A stretch of DNA of 26,249 bases from an uncultured Prevotella sp. (GCA_900546575.1 URDM01000042.1:1-26249); one strand, 5' to 3'; positions 8,323 to 17,167 are shown, counted from the first letter of the stretch. A program made the numbers and translations. The notes: generated from the sequence alone by a model not told the origin.

Positions 8323-11300
8323 TTAAAATTGAGCTTTCACTGAGAAGTTAAACTTGTAAGATTTAGGATAGCTGAGACCGCGCTCCTGTCTTACCGAGTT
8401 CCAGTTGATAAGGTCGCTGGTGCTGGCCTCCAGACGTAGCATTCTCAAACCTAAGTTGCGCTTCAGCCACTCTCTGTTGAAATCGTATGTCAGTGTCAAT
8501 GCATTAAGGCGCAAGAACGAATTATTCTGTACGAAGCGTGATGTAGGCAATGTGGTCAGAGAACCATCCTTGATGTTCTTAAACTGTGCAATGTCGCCTG
8601 GCTTCTGCCAACGGTCGGTGAGCACACGGAGGTCAACGTTACCGTATTCGATCTTTGCATTTTCTACACGGTCAACCAATGTCTGGTTATACTGCTGTCC
8701 ACCCCACTCATAGAGGAATGAAGCGAAGAGGCTCCACTGCTTGTAGCTTACATTGAAACCAAATGCACCATTGAAGTCAGGCTGTGTGTTACCACAAACT
8801 ACTTCCTGTGCAGCATCCCACTTATCGGTAACGGTTCCGTCACGGTTGAGGAACAATTCCTTACCTGTAGCAGGGTCAATACCGAGAGACTTAACAGCCC
8901 AGATAGATGTCAATGACTGGCCTTCCTCATACTGTGCGATAGGCACTGAGTAGTTGCCTTCCATCAAAGAACTACCAATCTGCTCCTGATTGAGCTGCTC
9001 CTTCTTATAGTATTCTGCTACACGCTGATTGTAAGCGCGCTGAGAGTCAGAAATCTTAAGAATCTTATTGGTATTGTGAGCCATGTTTCCCCAAAGGGCA
9101 ACGAGCCAATCCTTCTTCTTATAGATATCGTAACGTGCGGTAATTTCAAAACCCTTATTTTCTATCTCACCCATGTTATTCTTATAGGTAGAGAAACCTG
9201 AAGTGGTAGAGAGGGACACATCATTTACGAGGTCGATAGTCTTTTCATAGTAGTAATCGAAGTCGATGGTGAGGCGTTCATTGAAGAACTGAGTCTCAAT
9301 ACCGAAGTCGTACTTGTCAGTCTTTTCCCATGTCAAGTCCTTATTGCCCAATGCCTTCAATACAGCACCATAACCTGTAGCATACCACTCATCGAAGAGA
9401 GGCTGATACATTGTCTGTGCAGCGTAGTCAGGGAAGTTGACCTTACCTGTACGGCCATACGAACCGCGAAGCTTCAACTTGTTGATATACTGATTGCCCT
9501 TCAAGAACTTATAGTTGTGGATGTTGATACCGGCACCTGTAGAGAAGAACGGAGCCCAACGCTGGTTAGAACCGAACTCCGAAGAACCGTCGAAACGTAC
9601 CGACAAGTCAAGCAGATAGATGTTGTTCCAAGTATAGTTGGCTGTAGCAAGCATACTCACCATGCGTGATGTACCTTCAGACTTTGTAGGCTTATTGTAG
9701 ATTTCACTTGCATAGTTAGGAGAGTGGAACTGACCTGAAGGGAAACCACGATAATGAGCAGAGAGACCATCATTAGAAGATGTGTTGATTTCCCAACCAG
9801 CAGAAGCATTGATGTTATGCTTATCGAAGCTCTGGTTGTAGAAGAGGAACGCATTACCTGAGAGAGTCAAATTATTGCTTGATGTGGTATAGAGGTCACC
9901 CATCTTGTCTTTCTGTGAAGAAGAATCAGCAGTAACGCTGGTCTTAGAAGACAATGGATCGATAAATCTCTCGCTACGGCTATACTGTCTGCTAACGCTG
10001 AACTGACCCTTAGCCATCAAGTAATCATTGATGTACCAGTTGAAGCTCAAGTTATTGATAAATTCGTCGTACGAATTCCAATTGTAGTTGCCAAGAGTTG
10101 CCTCATAGAGAGGATTGTTGAGATAACGACCACCATTCTGTGAGAAGCCGAGTGACTTTGTCAATACGCCATTATCATAAGGTGTGTCGTATGGCATCAA
10201 GCAGGTATAATCGCTGAATGAACCGTATGGTGACTCTTTCGACTTCATATGGTTGAATGTTGTAGTATTTTTTACCTGAAATTTCTTTAAGCGGTAGTCC
10301 AAAGAAATACCCACACCATAGCGGTCACGACCAGAATCCTTCATGACACCCTGCACCTTGTTGAAAGAGCCATCGATGCCATAACGCAAGTTCTGGGTAC
10401 CACCTTCGATATATACACTGTGCTTCTGGTCGAAACCATTTCTCAAAGGAATAGAGAGCCAGTCTGTGTCGATACCTCTCTTGAGGAGAGCGAGCTTCTG
10501 GTTGTAAGCATTAACTCCCTGAGCCTCAGTGTTGATACCAGGCTGTCCCTTCTCAAACAAACCTGCACGACGCTCGATCTCAATCTTCTCAGCAGCATTT
10601 GCAAGGTTATAGTCGCGAAGGTCTGGAGTTTCCAATGTACCTGTAAAACCATAAGACACACGTACCTCACCCGGCTTTTGAGCAACGGTAGTTACAACCA
10701 CAACGCCGTTAGCGGCACGCGAACCATAAATGGCTGTAGCTGCAGCGTCCTTCAAGATAGTGATACTTTCAATACGTGTAGGGTCGAGGTCGTAAATCTT
10801 CTCGATGCTCACCTCGAAACCGTCCATAATAAACGTAGGAAGGTTAGGATTGTTCTTGAGGTTCGACTTTGAGAGCTGGTCGGTGTCCAAAGCACGGTTG
10901 CCCACACCCGACTGACCACGAATGGTCATCTCTGGCATGGCATTAGGGTCAGAGCCGAACTGTGCATTGTCCATAATACGAAACGATGGGTCGAAGCTCT
11001 GGATAGCGTCAAGGATATTGGTCTGCGAAACCTTACGGAGGTCGTCGCCCAAAATCTGGGTAGAACTACCTGTATAGCTATTCTTGTTTACGTTGCGATA
11101 ACCAGTAATGACGGTCTCTCCCAACTCATGCGACTCGTCCTCAAGAGTAACCTTAACATATGCGCTCTGCGAAGTAAGGGTAACTCTCTTCTTCTTCATA
11201 CCGATAAAAGAAAACTCTACGAGCGCCTTCGGAGCCTGAAGGTCAAGGCCAAACACACCTTCAACATTTGTGGTAGTGCCACGATGCTTACCAACAACAG

Positions 11301-11745
11301 TAATAAGAACACCAGGAATTGGACTGCCATGCACGTCAAAAACGACACCACGCACGATGTGGTCTCCTTTTTCGGGTCCATCGGAAATATTGAGAATGCG
11401 TCTTTCCCTTTTACTGACATTAATGTATTTGCCTTTAAACTTATAGTCGAACGGCAACTTGTCGAAGATGGTTTTCAGTACATGGCTCACCTCCCGCCCC
11501 TTGGCAGAAATGGTAACCTTGTAGTTCTGCACCTCATCGTAGGTGAAGAGCACCTTATAGCCCGATGCCTTCTCTACCTTTTTCAGTGCACTCGCCAATG
11601 GCTCATTTTTGCATGTGACACTAATCTTCTTGTTGGGCGATTGCGCCATAACTATAGCACAATTAGACAACAAAAAGAGCATCACGAAGGCTATCTTGAA
11701 AGCATTCATCGTTGCGGAATGAAACTGTTGATACTTCTTTCTCAT
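8323..11745 (-). CDS. SusC/RagA family TonB-linked outer-membrane transporter (operon B)
   Basis: The 1140-residue protein has a signal sequence ending near VMAQS (residue 35). ATG 11745 is used here; Met13 at 11709 would give a more compact signal peptide. Domains in order are an STN domain at about 41-110, a carboxypeptidase-regulatory-like domain at about 130-202 (GVVFDVHGSPIPGVLI), a TonB plug at about 217-360 (DPSFRIMDN, MPEMTIRGQS, LKDAAATAIYGSRAANG), and a 22-strand-type barrel ending in Phe (VKAQF). SusC imports substrate across the outer membrane using TonB energy, with SusD as lid. The STN domain implies dialogue with a FecR-type anti-sigma factor; none is next to this operon, so the pair at 20524-22376 or one elsewhere may serve it. 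The 5' region (11746-11872) is AT-rich and carries no convincing housekeeping promoter, which fits ECF-dependent expression. Confidence 0.95.
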   Translation of the reverse strand: MRKKYQQFHSATMNAFKIAFVMLFLLSNCAIVMAQSPNKKISVTCKNEPLASALKKVEKASGYKVLFTYDEVQNYKVTISAKGREVSHVLKTIFDKLPFDYKFKGKYINVSKRERRILNISDGPEKGDHIVRGVVFDVHGSPIPGVLITVVGKHRGTTTNVEGVFGLDLQAPKALVEFSFIGMKKKRVTLTSQSAYVKVTLEDESHELGETVITGYRNVNKNSYTGSSTQILGDDLRKVSQTNILDAIQSFDPSFRIMDNAQFGSDPNAMPEMTIRGQSGVGNRALDTDQLSKSNLKNNPNLPTFIMDGFEVSIEKIYDLDPTRIESITILKDAAATAIYGSRAANGVVVVTTVAQKPGEVRVSYGFTGTLETPDLRDYNLANAAEKIEIERRAGLFEKGQPGINTEAQGVNAYNQKLALLKRGIDTDWLSIPLRNGFDQKHSVYIEGGTQNLRYGIDGSFNKVQGVMKDSGRDRYGVGISLDYRLKKFQVKNTTTFNHMKSKESPYGSFSDYTCLMPYDTPYDNGVLTKSLGFSQNGGRYLNNPLYEATLGNYNWNSYDEFINNLSFNWYINDYLMAKGQFSVSRQYSRSERFIDPLSSKTSVTADSSSQKDKMGDLYTTSSNNLTLSGNAFLFYNQSFDKHNINASAGWEINTSSNDGLSAHYRGFPSGQFHSPNYASEIYNKPTKSEGTSRMVSMLATANYTWNNIYLLDLSVRFDGSSEFGSNQRWAPFFSTGAGINIHNYKFLKGNQYINKLKLRGSYGRTGKVNFPDYAAQTMYQPLFDEWYATGYGAVLKALGNKDLTWEKTDKYDFGIETQFFNERLTIDFDYYYEKTIDLVNDVSLSTTSGFSTYKNNMGEIENKGFEITARYDIYKKKDWLVALWGNMAHNTNKILKISDSQRAYNQRVAEYYKKEQLNQEQIGSSLMEGNYSVPIAQYEEGQSLTSIWAVKSLGIDPATGKELFLNRDGTVTDKWDAAQEVVCGNTQPDFNGAFGFNVSYKQWSLFASFLYEWGGQQYNQTLVDRVENAKIEYGNVDLRVLTDRWQKPGDIAQFKNIKDGSLTTLPTSRFVQNNSFLRLNALTLTYDFNREWLKRNLGLRMLRLEASTSDLINWNSVRQERGLSYPKSYKFNFSVKAQF

Positions 11746-11872
11746 AACTAATATAGATTATTTTTATTGGTTTTTCTTTCAATTACACGATTTATTAACG
11801 ATTATAATAACAATATGGTCCCTATAAATTTAAACAAATTTCAACAAAATGTAAAAAAAGTAAGAAAACAAA

Positions 11873-11905
11873 AGCGACTACCACCCGACGAAGGTGATAG
11901 TCGCT
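11873..11905 (-). terminator. Rho-independent terminator after the first tlpA-like gene
   Basis: AGCGACTACCACC (11873-11885) and GGTGATAGTCGCT (11893-11905) form a 13-bp stem with one non-Watson-Crick pair and a 7-nt loop. On the minus strand the stem is followed by TTTTGTTTTCTTACTTTTTT. It lies 24 nt past the stop codon at 11930 and separates the tlpA-like gene from susC of operon B, so operon B needs its own promoter in 11746-11872. Confidence 0.85.
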
Positions 11906-11929
11906 ATATATAATAAGGTGTAAAAGATA

Positions 11930-13258
11930 TTACTTCTTCAACAGTTCGTCAAAGATTTTTGTAATATTAGGGTCTGACGGACGTGGAGCATTGGCCTTGA
12001 TAATGCGGCCCTCACGATCGAGAAGAATGAAGCGAGGGATGCCTTTGACGAGATACTTCTGCATAAAATCGCTATTCGGTCCAATACAAAGCTGAATACC
12101 CTTGATGTCACCCTTCTGTATGCGCTTCTCCCAAGCTGACTTGTTGCTGTCGCATGAGAGACCAACAAAGTGGATGTCCTTGCCTGCATACTGCTCCTCA
12201 AGCTTGGTCATATAAGGAAGCTCGCCACGGCACGGACCACACCATGTTGCCCAGATGTCAATGTAAACATACTTGCCCTTGAGCGATTCGAGCGAAACCA
12301 TATTGCCATTAACGTCTGGAGCATTGAATGATGGCGAGGGACTTCCTGCTCGCAATATTTCCCATTGCTTGCAGGTTGCGTCAAACTTCTCCATAGATTT
12401 CTTATCAATCACATTCTTATGATAGAAGTCAACAAGATTGTCATTTCCGTCAAGTCCCCTTTTCGACACGATGTCGTAAATGTAAGAGTCGGTTATGTAC
12501 GACTTCACCTTTGCATCCTTGACGTTGGCATCCACAAACGACATAAACTCCTTATTACTGTCACCACCCTGAAACGCCTGACACTGAATGGCATCCATAA
12601 GATAGTAGCCATAGTCGGCAAAGTTAAGACACTCAGCATCAACCACAGTCAACTCCTTCATCTTGTTCATAAAGAGAGATGTAGGTTTGTACGAATCCAA
12701 CTTCTTGAGGAATGGATGATGCGACGGATATAACGGGAATCTCGAATACGACTTGAACAGCAGACGTTTCTTTTCCAGTCTTTTGAAGTTGGCAGGCAAA
12801 TCGGCTTTCTTCAGCAGTTCAAGATTTACATTATACACACTATCACTTGTCTTGATATAGTCAGCCTCTTCCTTACATGCAGCATTGGGGTCGACTACAG
12901 CAAAGGGTGTCTGTAGCAGATACTTGTTGATTTCATCCGAAGGTCCTGTGCAACTTAGCTTACGTGTCTGGGCATCGATATTCACAGTAAGGTCCTTATC
13001 GGCTTCAAGATACATAATGAACGAGAATCTAACACCATAGTATATTTTGACATACTGAGCGGTAAAGTCATTCTTGCTTATTGTTGCCACTCCATCCTTT
13101 ACTTCCACCATATCGGTTTCTCCAGTAGTGCGCCATTGAATCTCCAACTTTGTATTCTCTTTGGGGTTGGCAATCTTAAACGTATAAGTGCCGGCAAACA
13201 TAGGTGCAGATGTAAGCAAAGCCAATGCTGCACCAAAAATTCTATTTTTATTCATCAT
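11930..13258 (-). CDS. TlpA-like thioredoxin-fold protein, exported (first copy)
   Basis: The 442-residue protein has a signal peptide ending near MFAG (residue 23). The N-terminal region, about 24-105, is a beta domain of the DUF4369 type often fused to periplasmic thioredoxins (TYTFKIANPKENTKLEI). A helical middle follows, then a C-terminal TlpA/AhpC-like thioredoxin domain from about residue 305. The redox motif is C340-G-P-C343 in WATWCGPCRGELPYM, and the cis-proline motif is KGIPRFILLDREG. It is expected to reduce or exchange disulfides in the periplasm. It follows the operon A PKD-like gene after a 190-bp gap holding the dyad repeats at 13302-13382, and ends in its own terminator. A paralogue at 22464-23789 shares a 149-bp identical stretch covering the active site. 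The client is unknown; imported cysteine-containing peptides are one possibility. Confidence 0.88.
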   Translation of the reverse strand: MMNKNRIFGAALALLTSAPMFAGTYTFKIANPKENTKLEIQWRTTGETDMVEVKDGVATISKNDFTAQYVKIYYGVRFSFIMYLEADKDLTVNIDAQTRKLSCTGPSDEINKYLLQTPFAVVDPNAACKEEADYIKTSDSVYNVNLELLKKADLPANFKRLEKKRLLFKSYSRFPLYPSHHPFLKKLDSYKPTSLFMNKMKELTVVDAECLNFADYGYYLMDAIQCQAFQGGDSNKEFMSFVDANVKDAKVKSYITDSYIYDIVSKRGLDGNDNLVDFYHKNVIDKKSMEKFDATCKQWEILRAGSPSPSFNAPDVNGNMVSLESLKGKYVYIDIWATWCGPCRGELPYMTKLEEQYAGKDIHFVGLSCDSNKSAWEKRIQKGDIKGIQLCIGPNSDFMQKYLVKGIPRFILLDREGRIIKANAPRPSDPNITKIFDELLKK

Positions 13259-13301
13259 TGATTGTTTGATTGTTGATTGATTAGTGTCTCGTTAAAAATA
13301 T

Positions 13302-13382
13302 TCGTATCAAGGCATGAAATGGTCGTATCATGGCATGATATAATTATATCAAGGCATGATACGACCAAATCAAGGCACAGAA
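13302..13382. repeat. Four 21-bp-spaced dyad repeats upstream of the tlpA-like gene
   Basis: Four copies of a 15-bp core start at exactly 21-bp intervals: TATCAAGGCATGAAA (13305), TATCATGGCATGATA (13326), TATCAAGGCATGATA (13347) and AATCAAGGCACAGAA (13368). Copy 2 is a perfect palindrome, TATCATG-G-CATGATA; copy 3 has one mismatch in its dyad; copies 1 and 4 are degenerate. The spacing is two helical turns, so proteins bound to each copy would sit on the same DNA face. The cluster fills much of the 190-bp gap between the PKD-like gene and tlpA. An operator array is the simplest reading, but no regulator that might bind it is encoded in the window. Confidence 0.75.
13321..13366. promoter_or_regulatory. 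46-bp near-perfect palindrome within the dyad repeat cluster
   Basis: The arms 13321-13343 and 13344-13366 are inverted copies of 23 bp with two mismatches and no loop; the outer part GGTCGTATCATG / CATGATACGACC is exact. The centre reads TATAATTATA, which resembles a classical -10 box on both strands, although Bacteroidota normally use TAnnTTTG. It could act as an operator, form an RNA hairpin in the PKD-tlpA intergenic transcript, or both. It is not followed by a U-run, so it does not look like an ordinary terminator. No consensus Bacteroidota promoter is seen in 13259-13448. Confidence 0.6.
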
Positions 13383-13448
13383 CTGGGCTTTATATTGCTA
13401 GTCCAATATCAGTATCACGATTATAACGGGACATAGTGTCGTATATCA

Positions 13449-14984
13449 TTACGAGCCTATCTTCGGCCAATTGTATTCCATATCCAAGACCTCACCGAAA
13501 CCAGTAAATACATGTTCTGATTCAAGATTTATAATTCCGTTGCTCTCGTTGAAGTAATACATGTAGACCTTACCTTCTTTAGCGCTTTCGTTGTAAGTAG
13601 AAAGAATCAACACCTTATTGCTATATGGATGGTTTGAACCAAATTTGTTAGCCTTCAGAATCTTCATTCCTGTTATCTTCTCATTAGCGCCACTCAAAGC
13701 ATATACTTCTCTTGCATTATGAGTTCCTGAATAGTCGTACAGATAAATCTTCTTGTCTGTTGCATAATAGAATATCGGTCCGCGCTCACCTATTGCATAA
13801 TACTTGGCATCGTCCATCTCAGGGCAATCGCCTACCGGATACTGCTTTACAATAGCCAGATTGAGTTTCTTTTCATCGAAATTAACCTCATACAAGGTCT
13901 TTTTATGACTATCCCAATCTTCTATCAAACCGAGGTCGTGGTTTTTGAAGCCCATATCCATGTAGATCAAGTTGCCGTGCATATTGTTCCAGTCGAACGG
14001 ATAACCAGTTGCATCAGGCAAAGTTCTCAGCTTAAACTGCTTGTCAACATAGAGGAATCTGCCATTCAAATCATCGTATATTACAATGCCTTCGCCATAG
14101 TACGACCCCCAAATGAAACGAGGCATATATTTAGACGCTCTATAAGTGAGGCCGTCAGGCTGTATAGGCTCAACATAGGATGTAAATTTCCAAATAGTAT
14201 TATATATGTACACACGTCCGTCATTGACCATAACTTCATATCCATAACGGCTGAAGGCTCCTTTGTAAGGCGACCAAATATAGTTCTGTGGATTCCACGG
14301 CTTACCATCAGTCATCAACGATGACATGTCAAAAATTTTCTGCATTGTAGAACCTTCAAGCTTTGCTCCGCCCTTGTCTGTCATTATGGTTACATACTGA
14401 CGCTGATAATCGATAAAGCTACCGATTCTTACACCACGACCTTCCAGTTGCTCACCATTTATGGCATACAGATTACGCAGCACAATGTCTTTGTCTACAC
14501 GACTTGAAAAGAAAGGTGTCTTTATCAAGTCGAAATCGGTAACACCATCTTTTTCATGGAGCACCAACCAGCCTTCGGTTATGCTGCCTTGCACAGTGAG
14601 AGCCATTTGTTTGAATGTATCAACATTGGTTCGCTTGTTGTGGCAAGTAAACACAAGAGTATACAAACCAGCAAGTTCTTCTACCTTGAAAGAAAGATTT
14701 TTCTCATTGCCAATTACCTTTTCCTTCTGGTAGTCTTTCCGCTTGATGTCGTTAGACCAAAGTCGCCATGTATATTCATAATCAGCCTCCGAGTCACCGG
14801 CTAAGTCTACATCAGCTGCAATTTCAAGTGTCTGGAACTGTTCTGCTGCATAAGCATCTTTATCAGTTGTTATCTTAACATCGGGCAATGATATATAATC
14901 ATAGTTTCCGTTATCGTTATAACAAGAACTTAAGCATACCATAGCCCCAATAAAGAAAGCAATATATATCAATTTGTTCTTCAT
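13449..14984 (-). CDS. PKD-like family surface lipoprotein (operon A)
   Basis: The 511-residue lipoprotein has lipobox Cys21 (MVCLSSC), followed by YNDNGNYDY. Residues about 35-130 form a PKD/Ig-like domain (YEYTWRLWSNDIKRKDY, LAGLYTLVFTCHNKRTNVD). The junction phrase TEGWLVLHEKDG parallels YQRGWVILSKDENG in the operon B paralogue. The remaining part is beta-rich with repeated aromatic strands, probably a propeller. It is the last gene of operon A, 21 nt after the DUF4843-like gene, and ends 190 bp before the tlpA-like start. It should sit on the cell surface with SusC/SusD and the DUF4843-like protein and contribute to substrate capture. No catalytic motif is visible. Confidence 0.8.
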   Translation of the reverse strand: MKNKLIYIAFFIGAMVCLSSCYNDNGNYDYISLPDVKITTDKDAYAAEQFQTLEIAADVDLAGDSEADYEYTWRLWSNDIKRKDYQKEKVIGNEKNLSFKVEELAGLYTLVFTCHNKRTNVDTFKQMALTVQGSITEGWLVLHEKDGVTDFDLIKTPFFSSRVDKDIVLRNLYAINGEQLEGRGVRIGSFIDYQRQYVTIMTDKGGAKLEGSTMQKIFDMSSLMTDGKPWNPQNYIWSPYKGAFSRYGYEVMVNDGRVYIYNTIWKFTSYVEPIQPDGLTYRASKYMPRFIWGSYYGEGIVIYDDLNGRFLYVDKQFKLRTLPDATGYPFDWNNMHGNLIYMDMGFKNHDLGLIEDWDSHKKTLYEVNFDEKKLNLAIVKQYPVGDCPEMDDAKYYAIGERGPIFYYATDKKIYLYDYSGTHNAREVYALSGANEKITGMKILKANKFGSNHPYSNKVLILSTYNESAKEGKVYMYYFNESNGIINLESEHVFTGFGEVLDMEYNWPKIGS

Positions 14985-15005
14985 AATTTCAGTACTTTTT
15001 TATTG

Positions 15006-15698
15006 TTAAGCAAAAGTTATCAATATGCCATTTTCATCTTTCAGAGGTTCGTCGGGGTGAGCTTTGTTGTATTCGTACAAAGCTTTGGTCAAAATGCCCT
15101 TATAACGAATGCTGTCCGAGATACTCCACTTTTCGTACCCCGTGGCAATACCAATAGTTTGAATAACAAACTTGTGCTTAATGACACTATAGTCGCCAAA
15201 AGGCCATCCAGTAGGTTCTGTCAATTGAGAAGTCAGTATGATTCTGAAAGTTTCGGCATCAATAGGAGCTGCAGCAAACAAATCGTTACCGCATAGACGT
15301 AGCTTTACTACCAGATCCTTAGTCTCCACTTCAGCCGATTTCTTTATTCGCACAATCAGACTATCCTTATATGCATTGGCTTCCATTCGCTTCTGCTCAA
15401 TGACAAAGTCAACGCCTTCTTTGGCTGTCGATTCGCTTTCTATCACCTCCACTCCTACTTCACGGTCTTGAGAGGAAGCATAGCCAAAAAGTTTCATCGG
15501 CACCTTCACAATGTCTTCTTCCACATTTGGATGCAATGCAAAAGAATAGACAATACTGTCATTTCCATATGAAGGATAGGCAAAACCTACATAAGCCTGA
15601 TTCTCATCATACTGCAAATAGTCGTTTTGATTGCAGCTGTTTAGCGTTACTGATGTCAGACACGCCAGTAACAGAATATATAAAGTCTTTATTTTCAT
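15006..15698 (-). CDS. DUF4843-like surface lipoprotein (operon A)
   Basis: The 230-residue lipoprotein has Cys22 (VTLNSC) followed by NQNDYLQYDENQ. The strand pattern AYVGFAYPSYGNDSIVYSF, VKVPMKLFGYASSQDREV and ETKDLVVKLRLCGNDLF matches the operon B paralogue at 5978-6736, which gives the family call (DUF4843). The C-terminal third holds WPFGDYSVIKHKF and a helical end, KALYEYNKAHPDEPLKDENG. It begins 12 nt after the susD stop and ends 21 nt before the PKD-like gene, so it is translated from the same message. It is likely an accessory subunit of the outer-membrane complex; biochemical function is not established from sequence. Confidence 0.75.
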   Translation of the reverse strand: MKIKTLYILLLACLTSVTLNSCNQNDYLQYDENQAYVGFAYPSYGNDSIVYSFALHPNVEEDIVKVPMKLFGYASSQDREVGVEVIESESTAKEGVDFVIEQKRMEANAYKDSLIVRIKKSAEVETKDLVVKLRLCGNDLFAAAPIDAETFRIILTSQLTEPTGWPFGDYSVIKHKFVIQTIGIATGYEKWSISDSIRYKGILTKALYEYNKAHPDEPLKDENGILITFA

Positions 15699-15710
15699 AT
15701 TGCCTTGTTT

Positions 15711-17147
15711 TTAACGGTTACCATATTCTTTCTCCTGATCAGACAATGGGAATACATAGTATGCCTTGCTGAAAGGAACTGTAGTATTGGGCAATTCTGC
15801 CAAATCCTTGCGCTTGCAATAGAAGAACCATTGACCCTCGCCAATAAATTCCTTACGGTATTCTTTACCAATGGCTGTCTGCAACTGCTCGTCGGTTAGA
15901 TTTTCTTCCTTCAGGTCTAAGCTGGCATCGAATCCACGATGCTGACGCAAAGTGTTCAAATAGTTTACTGCATCAGTTTTAGATGTTGCGCATTCTGCAG
16001 CAATAAGCCACATCTCGCTTGCTCTAATCAGAGGTTGCTGGTTGTTGTATTCGTTATTAGAACCCTGCCACAGCTTTGTACTTCCATAGTAGTTTCCGTC
16101 CAACTGCTCAAAATAGTAATTGTCGCGCCAATCGTATCCTCCATAAGTAGCAGCTTCAAATATATCGTCTTTTACTTCAGGCGAAACATGCAGTATATTG
16201 CCAGAACCGTAACTTGTGCCTTCCTTCATATACTTCTCGGTAAGAGTCTTGAGCGAACGGTTGTTAAGCATGAATATACACTCACTCTTGAACAGTCCAT
16301 CGCGTGTGTCGCGGCTTGTAGTAGTTACCTTATCATTCGATACCCATGGGAATTTCTCAGAGTCGATAACTTCCTTAGCACACGCCAGAGCATTTTCCTT
16401 GTCATTCTTATACATATAGACACGTGCCATCAACGCACGTACTGCATAATAATTAAGATGCCATTTGCGTGTACCTATAAAATCGGTAGTGGTGCTACCC
16501 GTTTTAATAGGATCGTTCTCCAACAGCTTTGACGCTTCCTTCAAGTCGGCTATGATTTTGTCCAACACATCAGATACGGTATACAATGGAGTTACGTTTT
16601 TCGAAATAGAAGTTACGTAAGGTATCGATTTCTCGTTTGCACCACTCACGTAGCTCTTGCCATACATGCGAAGCAAATCGAAATGCAAGAAAGCTCTCAA
16701 GGCATAAGCTTCTCCACGATATATGTTTTCCTCGTTTGTAGAAAGTACGCTTCCGTATTCGTCCAGACCCTTCAGCAATATGTTGGTGTTGGCAATGGCG
16801 TTGTACATCTGTGCCCAAACATTTGCCATAATGCTTTCACAAGTTGAGTTCTTGTATTCGAAACGCCAGAAATGGTAATAGTTGCCCATTTCCTGGGTCC
16901 ACACATATTGCTGACCAAGAGCGTCTACCATACCGTAAGTGAGATGTGCGCCATAGAGTCCTTCATCACACAGTTTGGTATAAACACCGGTAAGCTGGTC
17001 TTTGAAACCGTTTTTAGTACTGAACAAGTCATCGTACTTCACTTCCGACTCAGGGCTGACATCCAGCCAGTTTTGGCAAGATGTGGTGCCAAGAACCAAG
17101 CAGATTGCCATTCCGCAGAATCTGGTTATAATGCTTTTATATTTCAT
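15711..17147 (-). CDS. RagB/SusD family nutrient-binding lipoprotein (operon A)
   Basis: The 478-residue SusD homologue has lipobox Cys24 (GTTSC) and the signature start QNWLDVSPESEVKYDDLF. It contains the helical region ALRAFLHFDLLRMYGKSY near 150-165, the strand-helix RASEMWLIAAECA and the terminal family motif YRKEFIGEGQWFFYCKRKD, ending in PLSDQEKEYGNR. It is 20 nt downstream of the frameshifted susC and 12 nt before the DUF4843-like gene. It is intact, so if susC is truly broken this protein would lack its barrel partner; this is a reason to suspect that the susC frameshift is recent, reversible or an error. It would bind substrate at the cell surface as the lid of the transporter. Confidence 0.95.
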   Translation of the reverse strand: MKYKSIITRFCGMAICLVLGTTSCQNWLDVSPESEVKYDDLFSTKNGFKDQLTGVYTKLCDEGLYGAHLTYGMVDALGQQYVWTQEMGNYYHFWRFEYKNSTCESIMANVWAQMYNAIANTNILLKGLDEYGSVLSTNEENIYRGEAYALRAFLHFDLLRMYGKSYVSGANEKSIPYVTSISKNVTPLYTVSDVLDKIIADLKEASKLLENDPIKTGSTTTDFIGTRKWHLNYYAVRALMARVYMYKNDKENALACAKEVIDSEKFPWVSNDKVTTTSRDTRDGLFKSECIFMLNNRSLKTLTEKYMKEGTSYGSGNILHVSPEVKDDIFEAATYGGYDWRDNYYFEQLDGNYYGSTKLWQGSNNEYNNQQPLIRASEMWLIAAECATSKTDAVNYLNTLRQHRGFDASLDLKEENLTDEQLQTAIGKEYRKEFIGEGQWFFYCKRKDLAELPNTTVPFSKAYYVFPLSDQEKEYGNR

Positions 17148-17167
17148 TGATATCTACTTTTTAAGGG

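Noticed and set aside
11128..11751. Plus-strand open frame of 207 codons
   Set aside because: It is fully opposite the STN and regulatory-like part of susC in operon B, has no protein-like features and no promoter.
11746..11872. Housekeeping promoter for operon B
   Set aside because: TTTG-like and TA-rich pieces exist, but no TAnnTTTG box with a 19-21 bp spaced TTTG was found; an ECF-type promoter is likely but cannot be placed by eye.
13321..13366. Palindrome as a rho-independent terminator of operon A
   Set aside because: There is no U-run after the stem on either strand, in contrast to the clear terminators at 1739-1767, 11873-11905 and 22394-22429.
13302..13382. 21-bp spaced repeats as a small CRISPR array
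   Set aside because: The units are degenerate, the gaps are only about 6 bp, and no cas genes are present; the dyad symmetry fits protein-binding sites better.
15939..16532. Plus-strand open frame of 197 codons
   Set aside because: It is opposite the middle of susD in operon A and shows no signal, domain or conserved motif.
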